In this document: positions 5,488-12,750 of the stretch, piece after piece
How positions within the stretch are numbered: position 1 is the stretch's first letter
Layout: the number at the start of each line of letters is the position of its first letter
Source of the DNA: JBBSQE01 sp038258095
GTDB lineage: Bacteria > Actinomycetota > Thermoleophilia > Solirubrobacterales > 70-9
Assembly: GCA_038258095.1 (NCBI GenBank)
Contig: JBBSQE010000043.1
Location: forward strand, 1-16,845
DNA: 16,845 bases
Reading direction: 5' to 3'
Notes under the pieces: generated by a model
The model's database searches: none
Seen by the model: the letters and a program-made list of their open reading frames with translations, nothing else
Told to the model about the DNA's origin: nothing
Program-made: the position numbers and the translations under genes

Positions 5488-5514
5488 AATATACCCGATG
5501 CACGCGTCTGTCGG
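5488..5514 (-). promoter_or_regulatory. Promoter of the fluoride operon
   Basis: A near-consensus -10 box TATATT occupies 5493-5488 on the minus strand. CCGACA at 5514-5509 (spacer 15 bp) is a possible, sub-optimal -35. The predicted transcription start, 6-8 nt after the -10 box, falls at about 5480-5482, where stem 1 of the riboswitch aptamer begins. This agreement supports both calls. Confidence 0.6.
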
Positions 5515-5549
5515 CCGCCCTGCATGGAACATCTCAGGCCTCCGCCGCC

Positions 5550-5573
5550 CCCAGCCGAGGCAGCCCGGCTGGG
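5550..5573 (-). terminator. Inverted repeat after the lipase gene, possible terminator
   Basis: An 8-bp perfect stem (CCCAGCCG / CGGCTGGG) with an 8-nt loop lies about 50 nt downstream of the lipase stop and upstream of the fluoride promoter. It has no U-tract. A 10-bp palindrome TGCTCGAGCA sits between it and the stop (5587-5596). This would separate the lipase transcript from the fluoride operon. Confidence 0.35.
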
Positions 5574-5624
5574 TCAACGGCGTTCTTGCTCGAGCAGTCC
5601 CCCGGGCGCCACCCCGGTGAGTCC

Positions 5625-7091
5625 TCAGCCGCACCGCGCGATTCGCGCTACGGACCGCTTCTTCAGGTGCCCCGCGGTGCGGATGCGCAGTGACAGCTCC
5701 GCGTAACCGGGTGTTAGGCCCGGCACCACGATCCGCCGGATCGAGCGGCCTCTCCGTACGGCGATGCGCCGGCCCTTGGTGCGGACGACCACCTTGCGCA
5801 CCGGCTGGCGGCGCACCCGGCGAATGCCGATGCGCAGCGGCGCGGCTCTCGTGCAGTCGAACTGCTTGTAGTCCGAGCTGAACCGTCCCGCCGGGAAGGA
5901 GCCGCAATTGCTCGGCGCGGCGAGGCCCTGGAAGCGATCGGCGAGCCATCCGAAGGCGGCGGGCTGGCCCGCGATCGCCTCGGTGTTGTGATCGCCCGAG
6001 GCCTCGCGGGTGTACTGAACCGTCGCGCCAAGACCGCAGTAGCGGGTGGCGAGGGCGTCCTCGACTTCGACCGGGATCAACTCGTCGAGGACCGAGTGCC
6101 ACTCATACACCGGGGTGGCGGGCTTGACCTTCCCGAGGTGCAACTCGGCGAGAACCGCCTGGACGCGGGGAAGCGCGAACGAGTCGGGAACGGTCGTGTA
6201 GTCCTCGAGCTTCGCGTTGGGGTAGCTGAGGGCCGCATCGGTCAGACAGGCGTCGGCAACGTCCTTCTTGACCTGCTTTCCCTTCGCGTTCAGCAGCTGG
6301 TCGAGGCGAAGCTCGGGATACTCGCGCTCGACGCCGAAGATTCCGAGGAATCCCAGCCCCGCGAACGGACCGCCAAGGATCTGTTTGACGGAGAGCTCGA
6401 TGTCCGCCGGGGTTCCGCCGAAGGCCGCCCCGACGAGGTTCAGGTCAGGCGCGTAGGTGGGCTGCAACTCGGTGGCCCAGGCCGTCGCCTGGCCTCCACC
6501 CGAGTACCCGACCATGCCGACCGGCGTCTGCTTGCCGGCGAGGCCGGTGCCGGGCAGAGCTTCCGACGCCTTCAGACCGTCAAGTACAGCGCGGCCCGCC
6601 AGGGGGCCCGCCGCGAAGGCCTGGTATTGAGCCTCGAAGTCGGTCACGGCCACGGCGTAGCCCATGCCGAGAAGCGCCTGTACAGAACCGGCCTCCTTCT
6701 CGGTTCCCGTCCGCAGCGTGTAGGACGGGTTGCACTGGTCCCCGAGGCTGTCGATCGCCGGTTGATAGGCGACGAGGGGGCGCGGGGCGCCACCCGGATA
6801 GGGCAGGACCGGAACCAGCAGTGTCGTGACGACTGCAATCGGTCGGCCCTTCGTGTTCGTGGACCGGTAGAGGATCTGTTGGGCCGACGCGTTTGGAAGG
6901 GGCAGGCCGAACACCGTGGTGGTCACCGAGCGGCTGCGCAGGATGGTGCCGTTGGGCACACCCCTCAGCTTCACCGGGCCGGTATAGAAAGGGTCCTTCG
7001 CCGGCTCGGGCGGAGCGGCATGCGCAGCCGGCGCGAGCGCGAGCATCGCGAGTGCCGCCACAGCAGGCCAGGCGCCCCTCCGAATCCCCAT
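5625..7091 (-). CDS. Secreted lipase of the LIP family (alpha/beta hydrolase)
   Basis: The protein has 488 aa. A Sec signal peptide occupies residues 1-25 (RR … AALAMLALAPAAHA-A), so it is exported. The core resembles secretory lipases (PF03583): YQPAIDSLGDQCNPS (109-123), nucleophile motif GYSGG with Ser197, Asp336 in HSVLDELIPVEVED, and His368 in SGDHNTEA give a plausible catalytic triad. Members hydrolyse triacylglycerols or related esters. After the catalytic domain, about 70 residues (419-488) form a very basic Arg/Lys-rich module ending in Cys, of a kind attached to many secreted Thermoleophilia proteins; it may fold as a small beta domain or bind the cell surface (inference). ATG 7091 has no clear SD. 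It diverges from the DUF1254 gene. Confidence 0.88.
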   Translation of the reverse strand: MGIRRGAWPAVAALAMLALAPAAHAAPPEPAKDPFYTGPVKLRGVPNGTILRSRSVTTTVFGLPLPNASAQQILYRSTNTKGRPIAVVTTLLVPVLPYPGGAPRPLVAYQPAIDSLGDQCNPSYTLRTGTEKEAGSVQALLGMGYAVAVTDFEAQYQAFAAGPLAGRAVLDGLKASEALPGTGLAGKQTPVGMVGYSGGGQATAWATELQPTYAPDLNLVGAAFGGTPADIELSVKQILGGPFAGLGFLGIFGVEREYPELRLDQLLNAKGKQVKKDVADACLTDAALSYPNAKLEDYTTVPDSFALPRVQAVLAELHLGKVKPATPVYEWHSVLDELIPVEVEDALATRYCGLGATVQYTREASGDHNTEAIAGQPAAFGWLADRFQGLAAPSNCGSFPAGRFSSDYKQFDCTRAAPLRIGIRRVRRQPVRKVVVRTKGRRIAVRRGRSIRRIVVPGLTPGYAELSLRIRTAGHLKKRSVARIARCG

Positions 7092-7109
7092 TCGCCAATG
7101 ATCGCGGAT

Positions 7110-7167
7110 GCGGGATCAGGCGTCAACCGGCAGCGGGATCAAGCGCCACGCCATAGTCTGCGATCCC
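7110..7167. promoter_or_regulatory. Repeated GGGATC elements in the divergent lipase/DUF1254 promoter region
   Basis: GCGGGATCAGGCG (7110-7122) and GCGGGATCAAGCG (7133-7145) are a 12/13 direct repeat with a 23-bp period. GATCCC recurs inverted at 7162-7167. All copies lie in the 99-bp gap between the divergent starts at 7091 and 7191, suggesting a regulator site shared by both genes. CATAGT (7152-7157) is a weak -10 candidate for the plus-strand gene. Confidence 0.3.
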
Positions 7168-7190
7168 CCCTCAACCCGAACAGGAGCACC

Positions 7191-8519
7191 ATGGAATCAA
7201 GCAACGCCTCTCTCACCCCCGAGCAGGCCACACAACTCGGCGCCGGCGTCTTCATCTTCGGGTTTCCCCTCGTGCTGATGGAGATGACCCGCCGCAAGAT
7301 GACGAACGTCGAGGCTCCGGTCGCGCTCACCGCGCCGGCCAACCAGTTCGCTCACGTGACGAGCTTTCCCGACGCCAACTTTCACGACGTCGTCAGCCCC
7401 AACGCCGACACGCTCTACTCCTCGGCGTTCCTCAACCTCACGGACGAGCCGATCGTCCTCAGCGTGCCCGACACCGGCGGCCGCTACTACCTGATGCCGA
7501 CGCTCGACGGCTGGAGCAACGTCTTCGCATCCCCCGGCTCACGCACGACGGGGACCGGCGAGGGCGCCTACGCCTATTGCGGACCACACTTCGACGGGAG
7601 TCTCCCGGACGGCGTCGAGCGCATCGATTGCCCGACCAGCATGGCCTGGATCATCGGCCGAACCCAGACCAACGGCCAGGCCGACTTCGAGGCCGTCCAC
7701 GAGGTTCAGAGTGGCTTCACCCTCACTCCCCTGAGCGCGCTGGGAACCGACTACACGCCTCCCCCTGCAGGGATCGACCCCGATGTCGACATGGACATGG
7801 GTCCGGACGCAAAGGTTCTCTCCCTCACCGACGAAGAGTTCCTTTCGACGCTGGGGACGCTGATGGCGGACAACCCCCCGAAGGCCGCGGACGCACCGAT
7901 GGTCAACCAGCTCGCGGCCCTCGGCGTCATCCCGGGTGAGAAGTTCGAAGCGGCCGCCCTGGGTGACCTGATGGATGCCGTGTCCACGGGGATCGAGGCC
8001 GTCAAGGAGAAGCTCTCGGAGTCGCCACCCCAGGAGCTCGAGAACGGGTGGATCGTCATACGCGACGGCATCGGAACCTACGGGACGAACTACGAGATGC
8101 GAGCGTTCGTAGCGCACATCGGACTCGGGGCGAACCTACCCCAGGACGCGATCTACCCGATGACGCTGGTCGACGCCGACGGCGCCACGTTGAACGGGTC
8201 AAACCGCTACACGCTCCACTTCGATGCCGGGGAGACGCCCCCGGTCCACGCCTTCTGGTCGCGGACCATGTACGACATGGAGCAGTTCTTCGTCGACAAC
8301 CCGATCGACCGGTACGCGATCGGCGACCGCGATGAACTGCAGACGAACGACGATGGATCCGTCAACCTCCAGATTCAGCACGACGAACCGGAGGCGGGAA
8401 CCTCGAACTGGCTCCCCGCTCCGGAGGGCGACTTCAACGTGATGCTGCGTATGTACTGGCCCAAGGACCCCATGCTCGACGGCTCCTGGAAGCTCCCCGG
8501 AGTCAAGAAGACCGGTTGA
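7191..8519 (+). CDS. DUF1254/DUF1214 domain protein
   Basis: The protein has 442 aa, started at an ATG with AGGAG at 7182-7186. The open frame runs far upstream, but that part is antisense to the lipase and is not coding. The N-terminal DUF1254 domain (about residues 50-180) shows VVSPNADTLYSSAF (67-80) and YYLMPTLDGWSNVFASPG. The C-terminal DUF1214 domain (about 320-435) shows YTLHFDAGETPPVHAFWSRT, NPIDRYAIGDR and NWLPAPEGDF..MLRMYWPK. This two-domain pair is widespread in bacteria, and its biochemical role is not established. No signal peptide is seen, although homologues are often exported. It begins the plus-strand block that continues with the thioredoxin-fold genes. Confidence 0.93.
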   Translation: MESSNASLTPEQATQLGAGVFIFGFPLVLMEMTRRKMTNVEAPVALTAPANQFAHVTSFPDANFHDVVSPNADTLYSSAFLNLTDEPIVLSVPDTGGRYYLMPTLDGWSNVFASPGSRTTGTGEGAYAYCGPHFDGSLPDGVERIDCPTSMAWIIGRTQTNGQADFEAVHEVQSGFTLTPLSALGTDYTPPPAGIDPDVDMDMGPDAKVLSLTDEEFLSTLGTLMADNPPKAADAPMVNQLAALGVIPGEKFEAAALGDLMDAVSTGIEAVKEKLSESPPQELENGWIVIRDGIGTYGTNYEMRAFVAHIGLGANLPQDAIYPMTLVDADGATLNGSNRYTLHFDAGETPPVHAFWSRTMYDMEQFFVDNPIDRYAIGDRDELQTNDDGSVNLQIQHDEPEAGTSNWLPAPEGDFNVMLRMYWPKDPMLDGSWKLPGVKKTG

Positions 8520-8551
8520 ACTGACTCCCGGCCCCCGCGAGGGCCCACCCC

Positions 8552-8557
8552 TACCAT
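8552..8557 (+). promoter_or_regulatory. Possible -10 box for a leaderless transcript
   Basis: TACCAT (TANNNT pattern) ends 7 nt before the ATG at 8565, and no SD is present. In actinobacteria this spacing is typical of leaderless mRNAs, whose first base is the A of the start codon. No -35 is evident. A GGCCC/GGGCC hairpin (8530-8545), perhaps the end of the DUF1254 transcript, lies just upstream. Confidence 0.4.
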
Positions 8558-8564
8558 TGGCTCC

Positions 8565-8891
8565 ATGGATGTTGAGTTCTTGTTCTGGGACGGGTGCCCG
8601 TCATACGAGAGAGCGTTGGCTGACCTGCGGGCCGAGATGGCGGGCCTGGGCCTTGAGGAGGCCGAGGTGATGGTGCGCGAGATCAGGACGCAGGACGAGG
8701 CTGAGCAGGCGGAGTTCGTGGGCTCGCCGACGATCCGGGTCGATGGGAATGACGTCGACCCTCCCAATCACGAGCCGGCCGGTTTGACCTGCCGGATATA
8801 CATGCGCGACGGGCGCGTATCGCCGCTGCCTGATCCTGAGACGGTGCGCGAAGCCCTACGCGCCGGCGCCGCCAACGCGGGTGCCAGATGA
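8565..8891 (+). CDS. Small thioredoxin-like protein
   Basis: The protein has 108 aa and starts beta-alpha-beta like a thioredoxin fold: MDVEFLFWDGCPSYERALADL. Only Cys11 of the usual CxxC is present (CPSY), so the site has a single cysteine. EFVGSPTIRVDG (50-61) contains the cis-Pro-type loop 'SPT' expected in the fold, and LTCRIYMRDGRVSPLPDPETV matches small actinobacterial thioredoxin-family proteins. Cys78 could be a partner thiol (inference). It overlaps the next gene by 4 nt (ATGA), so the two are probably co-translated. The exact substrate is unknown. Confidence 0.82.
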   Translation: MDVEFLFWDGCPSYERALADLRAEMAGLGLEEAEVMVREIRTQDEAEQAEFVGSPTIRVDGNDVDPPNHEPAGLTCRIYMRDGRVSPLPDPETVREALRAGAANAGAR

Positions 8892-9409
8892 CCGCTCTGA
8901 ACGAGACTGCGCCTGACTTCTCGCTCCCGGCCACCGACGCCACCATGCACGGGCCCGGTGGAAGCGCGGCGACGGTCATCGTCTTCACCTGCAACCACTG
9001 CCCCTACGCGATCGCCTGGCACGAGCGGCTCATCGACCTGGCGCGCGATTACGCGGATCGCGATGTGAGGGTGCTCGCCGTGAACCCGAATGACGCGGAC
9101 AGCCACCCTCGGGACTCGTTCGAGGCGATGACGGCACGGGTCGCGAACGGAGAGTTCGACGGGACGCCATACCTGAGGGACGAATCACAGGAGGTCGCTC
9201 GAGCCTACGAGGCGCAGACGACGCCGCATGTGTTCGTCCTCGACCGCGATCGCGTGGTCCGCTATCGCGGCGCTCCCGACGGCGACTACGACGATCCGAA
9301 CGAGCGGGCCGGCTTCGTGAGGGACGCCCTCGACTCCGTTCTCGCCGGCGAAGAGCCCAAGAGCGCCGAGACGCCTCCGGTCGGCTGTTCGATCAAGTGG
9401 AAGCCGTGA
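8888..9409 (+). CDS. Thioredoxin-fold / AhpC-TSA-like redox protein
   Basis: The protein has 173 aa. It opens like a redoxin (NETAPDFSLPATD), then VIVFTCNHCPYA carries a CxxC site (Cys35, Cys38) where peroxiredoxins have T/S..C. Next come VLAVNPNDADSHPRDSFEAM, the cis-Pro loop TTPHVFVLD (about 110-118), and a strand-turn VVRYRGAPDGD. This pattern matches the 'thioredoxin family protein' group related to ResA/AhpC-TSA, which lacks a signal peptide and is thus cytoplasmic. A thiol-disulphide reductase or thiol peroxidase role is likely but unproven. It overlaps the upstream small thioredoxin by 4 nt, and its stop is immediately followed by the GTG of the next gene (TGAGTG), so the three genes form one coupled unit. 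Confidence 0.9.
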   Translation: MTALNETAPDFSLPATDATMHGPGGSAATVIVFTCNHCPYAIAWHERLIDLARDYADRDVRVLAVNPNDADSHPRDSFEAMTARVANGEFDGTPYLRDESQEVARAYEAQTTPHVFVLDRDRVVRYRGAPDGDYDDPNERAGFVRDALDSVLAGEEPKSAETPPVGCSIKWKP

Positions 9410-10288
9410 GTGGCCTTCGAAGAACGGGACGAGCGACCCGAGGCCTTCGCTAGCGCCTTCCAGCGCTACTCCCCACGGCCGCTCACCGAGGGGGAGCGCT
9501 GGACGGCGGACGAACTGGCGAAGCTGCGCCGCCGCGGCTACCGGCCCCGAGCCTGGAGCGGGTTCATCGCAGCGGCATTTCGCCGTTCACAGGAGAGCCG
9601 GCGCGAGCGTCCGCAGATGGCCCGTCAGGCCGAAATTTGGGGGATCGGTGGAGCGGCGGCCTGGATCGTTGCCTGCGGAGCGACCCGCCACAGCAGAGAT
9701 CTCGACCTGCCGGCCTTGCGAGGACTGACTTGGTGGGCGAGCGTCTGGCAGATGCTCGACTGGCACCTGGGAATGGCGGAGGGCGGCGAGGGTCGGCCGC
9801 GCGAGAATCTCTCACCTGCCGACGCGATAACGCTGGCCCGGTTCTGGCTCGTTCCGATGACGTTCGGCGCGGCGAACTCGAAGCGCGGCCTACCGGCGGT
9901 GATCCTCGCCGGCGGGATCAGCGACTGGCTCGACGGCGCCGTGGCCCGCAGGGCCGGCCGGACTCGGCTCGGTCGCGATCTCGACACCACCGCGGATCTC
10001 ATCTTCCTCACCTCCGCGGCGGTGGCCGCCCGCTCTGCCGGGCGACTTCCATCGCCTGCCTTTGCGGCTCTGGGGGCCCGCCACGGGCTCGGCCTCGCGC
10101 TCTCGCTCGGGGCCGTCTTCGGGCGAGCGCGCCGGCCCGCCGTCCGCGCCCGGCCCTGGGGCGCGATCCCGCGGATCGGCGGGCTCGTCATCTGCGCCGC
10201 CGGCGGCAGGCGGAGCGGAGCGATCCTGGTCGTGCTCGGGTGTGCCGTCCCGCCTCGCTCGACCGCGCGGGCACTGTCCCCCGCCTGA
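9410..10288 (+). CDS. CDP-alcohol phosphatidyltransferase family membrane protein
   Basis: The protein has 292 aa, GTG start directly after the previous stop. The family signature is at 172-196: Asp172, Asp175-Gly176, Ala179-Arg180, Gly188, Asp192, Asp196. These residues bind divalent metal and CDP-alcohol in enzymes such as PgsA, which transfer a phosphatidyl or similar group to an alcohol. The AR-to-G gap is 7 residues, one less than the usual 8. The domain starts at about 132 (ENLSPADAITLARFWLVPM). Before it lies an unusual extension of about 130 residues: a charged first 70 residues, then a hydrophobic WGIGGAAAWIVACG and a Trp-rich stretch. Further membrane helices follow the motif. The substrate alcohol cannot be read. 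It converges with the collagen-like gene. Confidence 0.85.
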   Translation: MAFEERDERPEAFASAFQRYSPRPLTEGERWTADELAKLRRRGYRPRAWSGFIAAAFRRSQESRRERPQMARQAEIWGIGGAAAWIVACGATRHSRDLDLPALRGLTWWASVWQMLDWHLGMAEGGEGRPRENLSPADAITLARFWLVPMTFGAANSKRGLPAVILAGGISDWLDGAVARRAGRTRLGRDLDTTADLIFLTSAAVAARSAGRLPSPAFAALGARHGLGLALSLGAVFGRARRPAVRARPWGAIPRIGGLVICAAGGRRSGAILVVLGCAVPPRSTARALSPA

Positions 10289-10310
10289 TCCCGCCTGCGC
10301 CCATGCACCG

Positions 10311-10931
10311 TCAGGGAGCGGTGACCGCCCAGGTTCCCGTCGCGGCCTGGCCTGGACCCGTTCCGACGTAAGAGATGCCTGCTCCGTGCCGGTCTGCGCC
10401 GGCAAACGTCGTGGCCAAATTGAAGATCCCGGCGAAGGTGGCCGAGGAAATTTTCTCGTAGAGGCAGAAGAAGCCGGGTGCGGCCTGACCGGCGCCCGGG
10501 CATTGGGGCGTCGGAACAGCAGTGACCCGCTGGACCGACCCCGCCGGCAGGTCTGCCGCGAGCTTGGGCGTGAACTGAACCTGGGTCACGAGGGGGTCGT
10601 CCGCGCCTCCCCCCACGATCCACCCGCCTGTCAGGGTCTGGCCCGACGGGAGCGTCGCGTTCGCGTCAAAAGAAGTTCCGTTCTGGCCCGGCGCGCCGTT
10701 CTGGCCCGGAGCTCCGTTCTGACCCGCGTCGCCCTTGCGGCCCCTCAGGGCTCTCTTCGCCCTGGCGTTGATCTTCGCCAACGACACGGCGCCGTTTCTG
10801 ATCTGCCTGGCGCCGACGGAGTTCCTCGGCAGCCGCGACATCGCGTAGGCGCCGCCGCCGAGCAAGATGAACAGGCACAACGTCGAAACCACGTTCGCAT
10901 AGGTGATCTTCGGGCGAAGCCAGCGGAACAT
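10311..10931 (-). CDS. Secreted or membrane-anchored collagen-like protein, Thermoleophilia type
   Basis: The protein has 206 aa. A signal or anchor helix lies at about residues 10-32 (ITYANVVSTLCLFILLGGGAY), followed by NSVGARQIRNGAVSLAKI, a hallmark N-terminus of many Solirubrobacterales surface proteins. A collagen-like run of seven Gly-X-Y triplets (64-84, mainly GQN-GAP) follows, then a Gly/Ala-rich C-terminal domain of about 115 residues with two cysteines (144, 156) that may form a disulphide. Function is unknown; a role in the cell envelope is inferred. The ATG at 10931 is 2 nt after the stop of the acyl-CoA dehydrogenase-like gene, with no SD of its own, so translation is probably coupled to that gene. 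Confidence 0.85.
   Translation of the reverse strand: MFRWLRPKITYANVVSTLCLFILLGGGAYAMSRLPRNSVGARQIRNGAVSLAKINARAKRALRGRKGDAGQNGAPGQNGAPGQNGTSFDANATLPSGQTLTGGWIVGGGADDPLVTQVQFTPKLAADLPAGSVQRVTAVPTPQCPGAGQAAPGFFCLYEKISSATFAGIFNLATTFAGADRHGAGISYVGTGPGQAATGTWAVTAP
10678..10731 (-). repeat. Three 18-bp tandem repeats encoding the collagen-like GQNGAP units
   Basis: Units at 10678-10695, 10696-10713 and 10714-10731 each begin CCGTTCTG(G/A)CCCG on the plus strand and encode Gly-X-Y triplets on the minus strand. The first two units differ only in the last four bases. Copy number can change by slippage without shifting the frame. Confidence 0.85.
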
Positions 10932-10933
10932 TT

Positions 10934-12709
10934 CTAGGGGAGCATCTCATAGCTGCCGGCCAGCCCCTGGACCTTCGCCCATACCGAGGCGAACCGCTCC
11001 TCGTCCACAACCGGCTTGCGGATGGCGTCGATCGCCCATGCCTGTTGCGCGTCGGTCGAGGATGCCCGGCCGTGCAGCCCCACCGCGTACCCCGAGTAGT
11101 CGCGCACCATGACATCGAAGATCTGGTCGATCGTGTCCTCCGGCAGATCGACGATCTTCGCCTGCTCGCAGATCAGCTGGCCGTAGACGATCAGTGTGAA
11201 CAGCTCCCCGAGCGCCAGCATGAAGTCCGGGTCCTTGATCTGCTCCTCCGAAGGCGGGGCGGTCTCGAGCAGCACCTTCAGGCTCTCGGCCTGCTCGACG
11301 AACCGGGCGACATTGGGTACCGCGGAGAACCTGTCGTAGGCAGCGCGCCAGTCGTTGAACTGCACCTTCCCGAGGCCGCGGGCGGGACCCTGCCGGAAGA
11401 GGAACTCGTCATCGGCCGGATCGTCGCGCGTCGGTACGACCTCCTGCTCGGACGGATTGAATAGGTAGTTCGCCATGAACTTGAGGATCAGCTGCATGTT
11501 CACGTGAACCGTTCCCTCGAGCTTCGGCAGCGCGCGGATGTCGCGGGCGGCCATCTCGAAGTACATGTCGCGCTCGAAGCCCTTGGCGGCGATCACGTCC
11601 CAGATCAGGTCGACCACCTTCTCGCCCTCGGTCGTGACCTTCATCTTCTCGACCGGGTTGAAGAGGAGGTAGCGGCGGTCCTCGAGAGTGGCAGAGCGCA
11701 TGTAGTCGACGGCTCGCGCCCCGAACAGCTTCATGGACACGAGGCGGGCGTAGGCGTCGGTGAACGCGGAGCGGACATGCGGAAAGTCCGTCACGCGCAT
11801 CCCGTAGAGGACGCGGGCGTCGGCGTGGGTGATCGCCTCATAGAGCGCGTGCTCGCAGATCCCCACCGAGGCGAAACCGAGGTTGAACTTGCCGATGTTG
11901 ACCGTGTTCAGCGCCGCGTCGAAGGCGGCCGGGCCGGTGTGGAGGATGTCCTCGGGCGTAACCGGGTAGTCCTCGAGCTCGAACTGGCTCACGTAGGACT
12001 GCGAGTTGACGACGTTCTTGACCAGATTGTAAGCGGGGTGCTGGCTGCCGGCCGCGAAGAACACGTAGCCCTCCGGCCCCTCGACATCCGAGCGGCGGCC
12101 GAAGACCGACACCATCCCGGCCAGATTCCCGTTGCCGATGTAGTACTTGCCTCCGTTCGCGCGGAACCCGTCGCCCTCCGGGGTGAGGATCATGTCGGTC
12201 GAGTAGATGTCGGCGCCGTGCTCCTTCTCGGAGAGTCCGAACGCGAAGATCGAGCCTCCCTCCAGGAACTCGGCCGCCCGCGCGCGCGCCGCGTCGTTAC
12301 CGGACTGCCAGATCGGCCCGAGGCCGAGGATCGAGACCTGCCACGTGTACCAGTAGACGAGCCCGTAGAAGGCGGTGATCTCGTTGAAGGCGGTGATCCG
12401 GTTCGTGTCCCAGCGCTTCTCGGCATTGCCGCCGGCGTCGCGCTCCGGCGTCAGGAGCGTTGCGAAGACCCGGTTTTCCTTGACGAACTCGAGGAAGTCC
12501 GCGTACCAGGTCGCGTCGCGGTCGTGCTCCTTCAAGACGGTCTTGCCGCGCGACTCGAAGAACTCGATCGTCGCGGTCATCAGCCGCTTCGCCTCGGGAT
12601 CGAGGCCGGCGCCGTCGTAGGTCCGGGGGTTGAAGAGGACGCCGTCGCCGTCGCCGCGATCGTCGCTCGTCTGGCCGGGACTATCCGTCAACTGCTCAGC
12701 GCTCGCCAT
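10934..12709 (-). CDS. Acyl-CoA dehydrogenase family flavoprotein
   Basis: The protein has 591 aa, longer than the roughly 380-aa core of the family. The start is set by AGGAGG (12718-12723) 8 nt upstream of the ATG. The N-terminal helical domain covers about 35-150. The middle beta domain contains FGLSEKEHGADIYS (157-170), the FAD/acyl-binding equivalent of LTEP..GSD, and GGKYYIGNGNLAGMVSVFGR (186-205). The C-terminal helical domain contains RDIRALPKLEGT (389-400), where Glu398 is the expected catalytic base of the IYEGT motif. The last 190 residues extend beyond the core, as in larger acyl-CoA oxidase-like members. It probably performs alpha,beta-oxidation of an acyl-CoA, with substrate unknown. 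It is cytoplasmic. The downstream collagen-like gene follows after 2 nt, and the DUF1206 gene lies 41 nt upstream. Confidence 0.92.
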   Translation of the reverse strand: MASAEQLTDSPGQTSDDRGDGDGVLFNPRTYDGAGLDPEAKRLMTATIEFFESRGKTVLKEHDRDATWYADFLEFVKENRVFATLLTPERDAGGNAEKRWDTNRITAFNEITAFYGLVYWYTWQVSILGLGPIWQSGNDAARARAAEFLEGGSIFAFGLSEKEHGADIYSTDMILTPEGDGFRANGGKYYIGNGNLAGMVSVFGRRSDVEGPEGYVFFAAGSQHPAYNLVKNVVNSQSYVSQFELEDYPVTPEDILHTGPAAFDAALNTVNIGKFNLGFASVGICEHALYEAITHADARVLYGMRVTDFPHVRSAFTDAYARLVSMKLFGARAVDYMRSATLEDRRYLLFNPVEKMKVTTEGEKVVDLIWDVIAAKGFERDMYFEMAARDIRALPKLEGTVHVNMQLILKFMANYLFNPSEQEVVPTRDDPADDEFLFRQGPARGLGKVQFNDWRAAYDRFSAVPNVARFVEQAESLKVLLETAPPSEEQIKDPDFMLALGELFTLIVYGQLICEQAKIVDLPEDTIDQIFDVMVRDYSGYAVGLHGRASSTDAQQAWAIDAIRKPVVDEERFASVWAKVQGLAGSYEMLP

Positions 12710-12750
12710 TCTCGGGGCCTCCTGATCGGGTTACTGGTGCCCAGGCGACT

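Noticed and set aside
5988..7190. Long plus-strand open frame leading into the DUF1254 gene, giving an apparent 843-aa protein
   Set aside because: It is antisense to the lipase gene, shows a low-complexity Arg/Gly-rich composition, and the true start at 7191 has an SD and the family's usual N-terminus.
9625..10623. 332-aa minus-strand open frame
   Set aside because: It overlaps the CDP-alcohol transferase on the opposite strand, and the transferase carries a recognisable catalytic motif.
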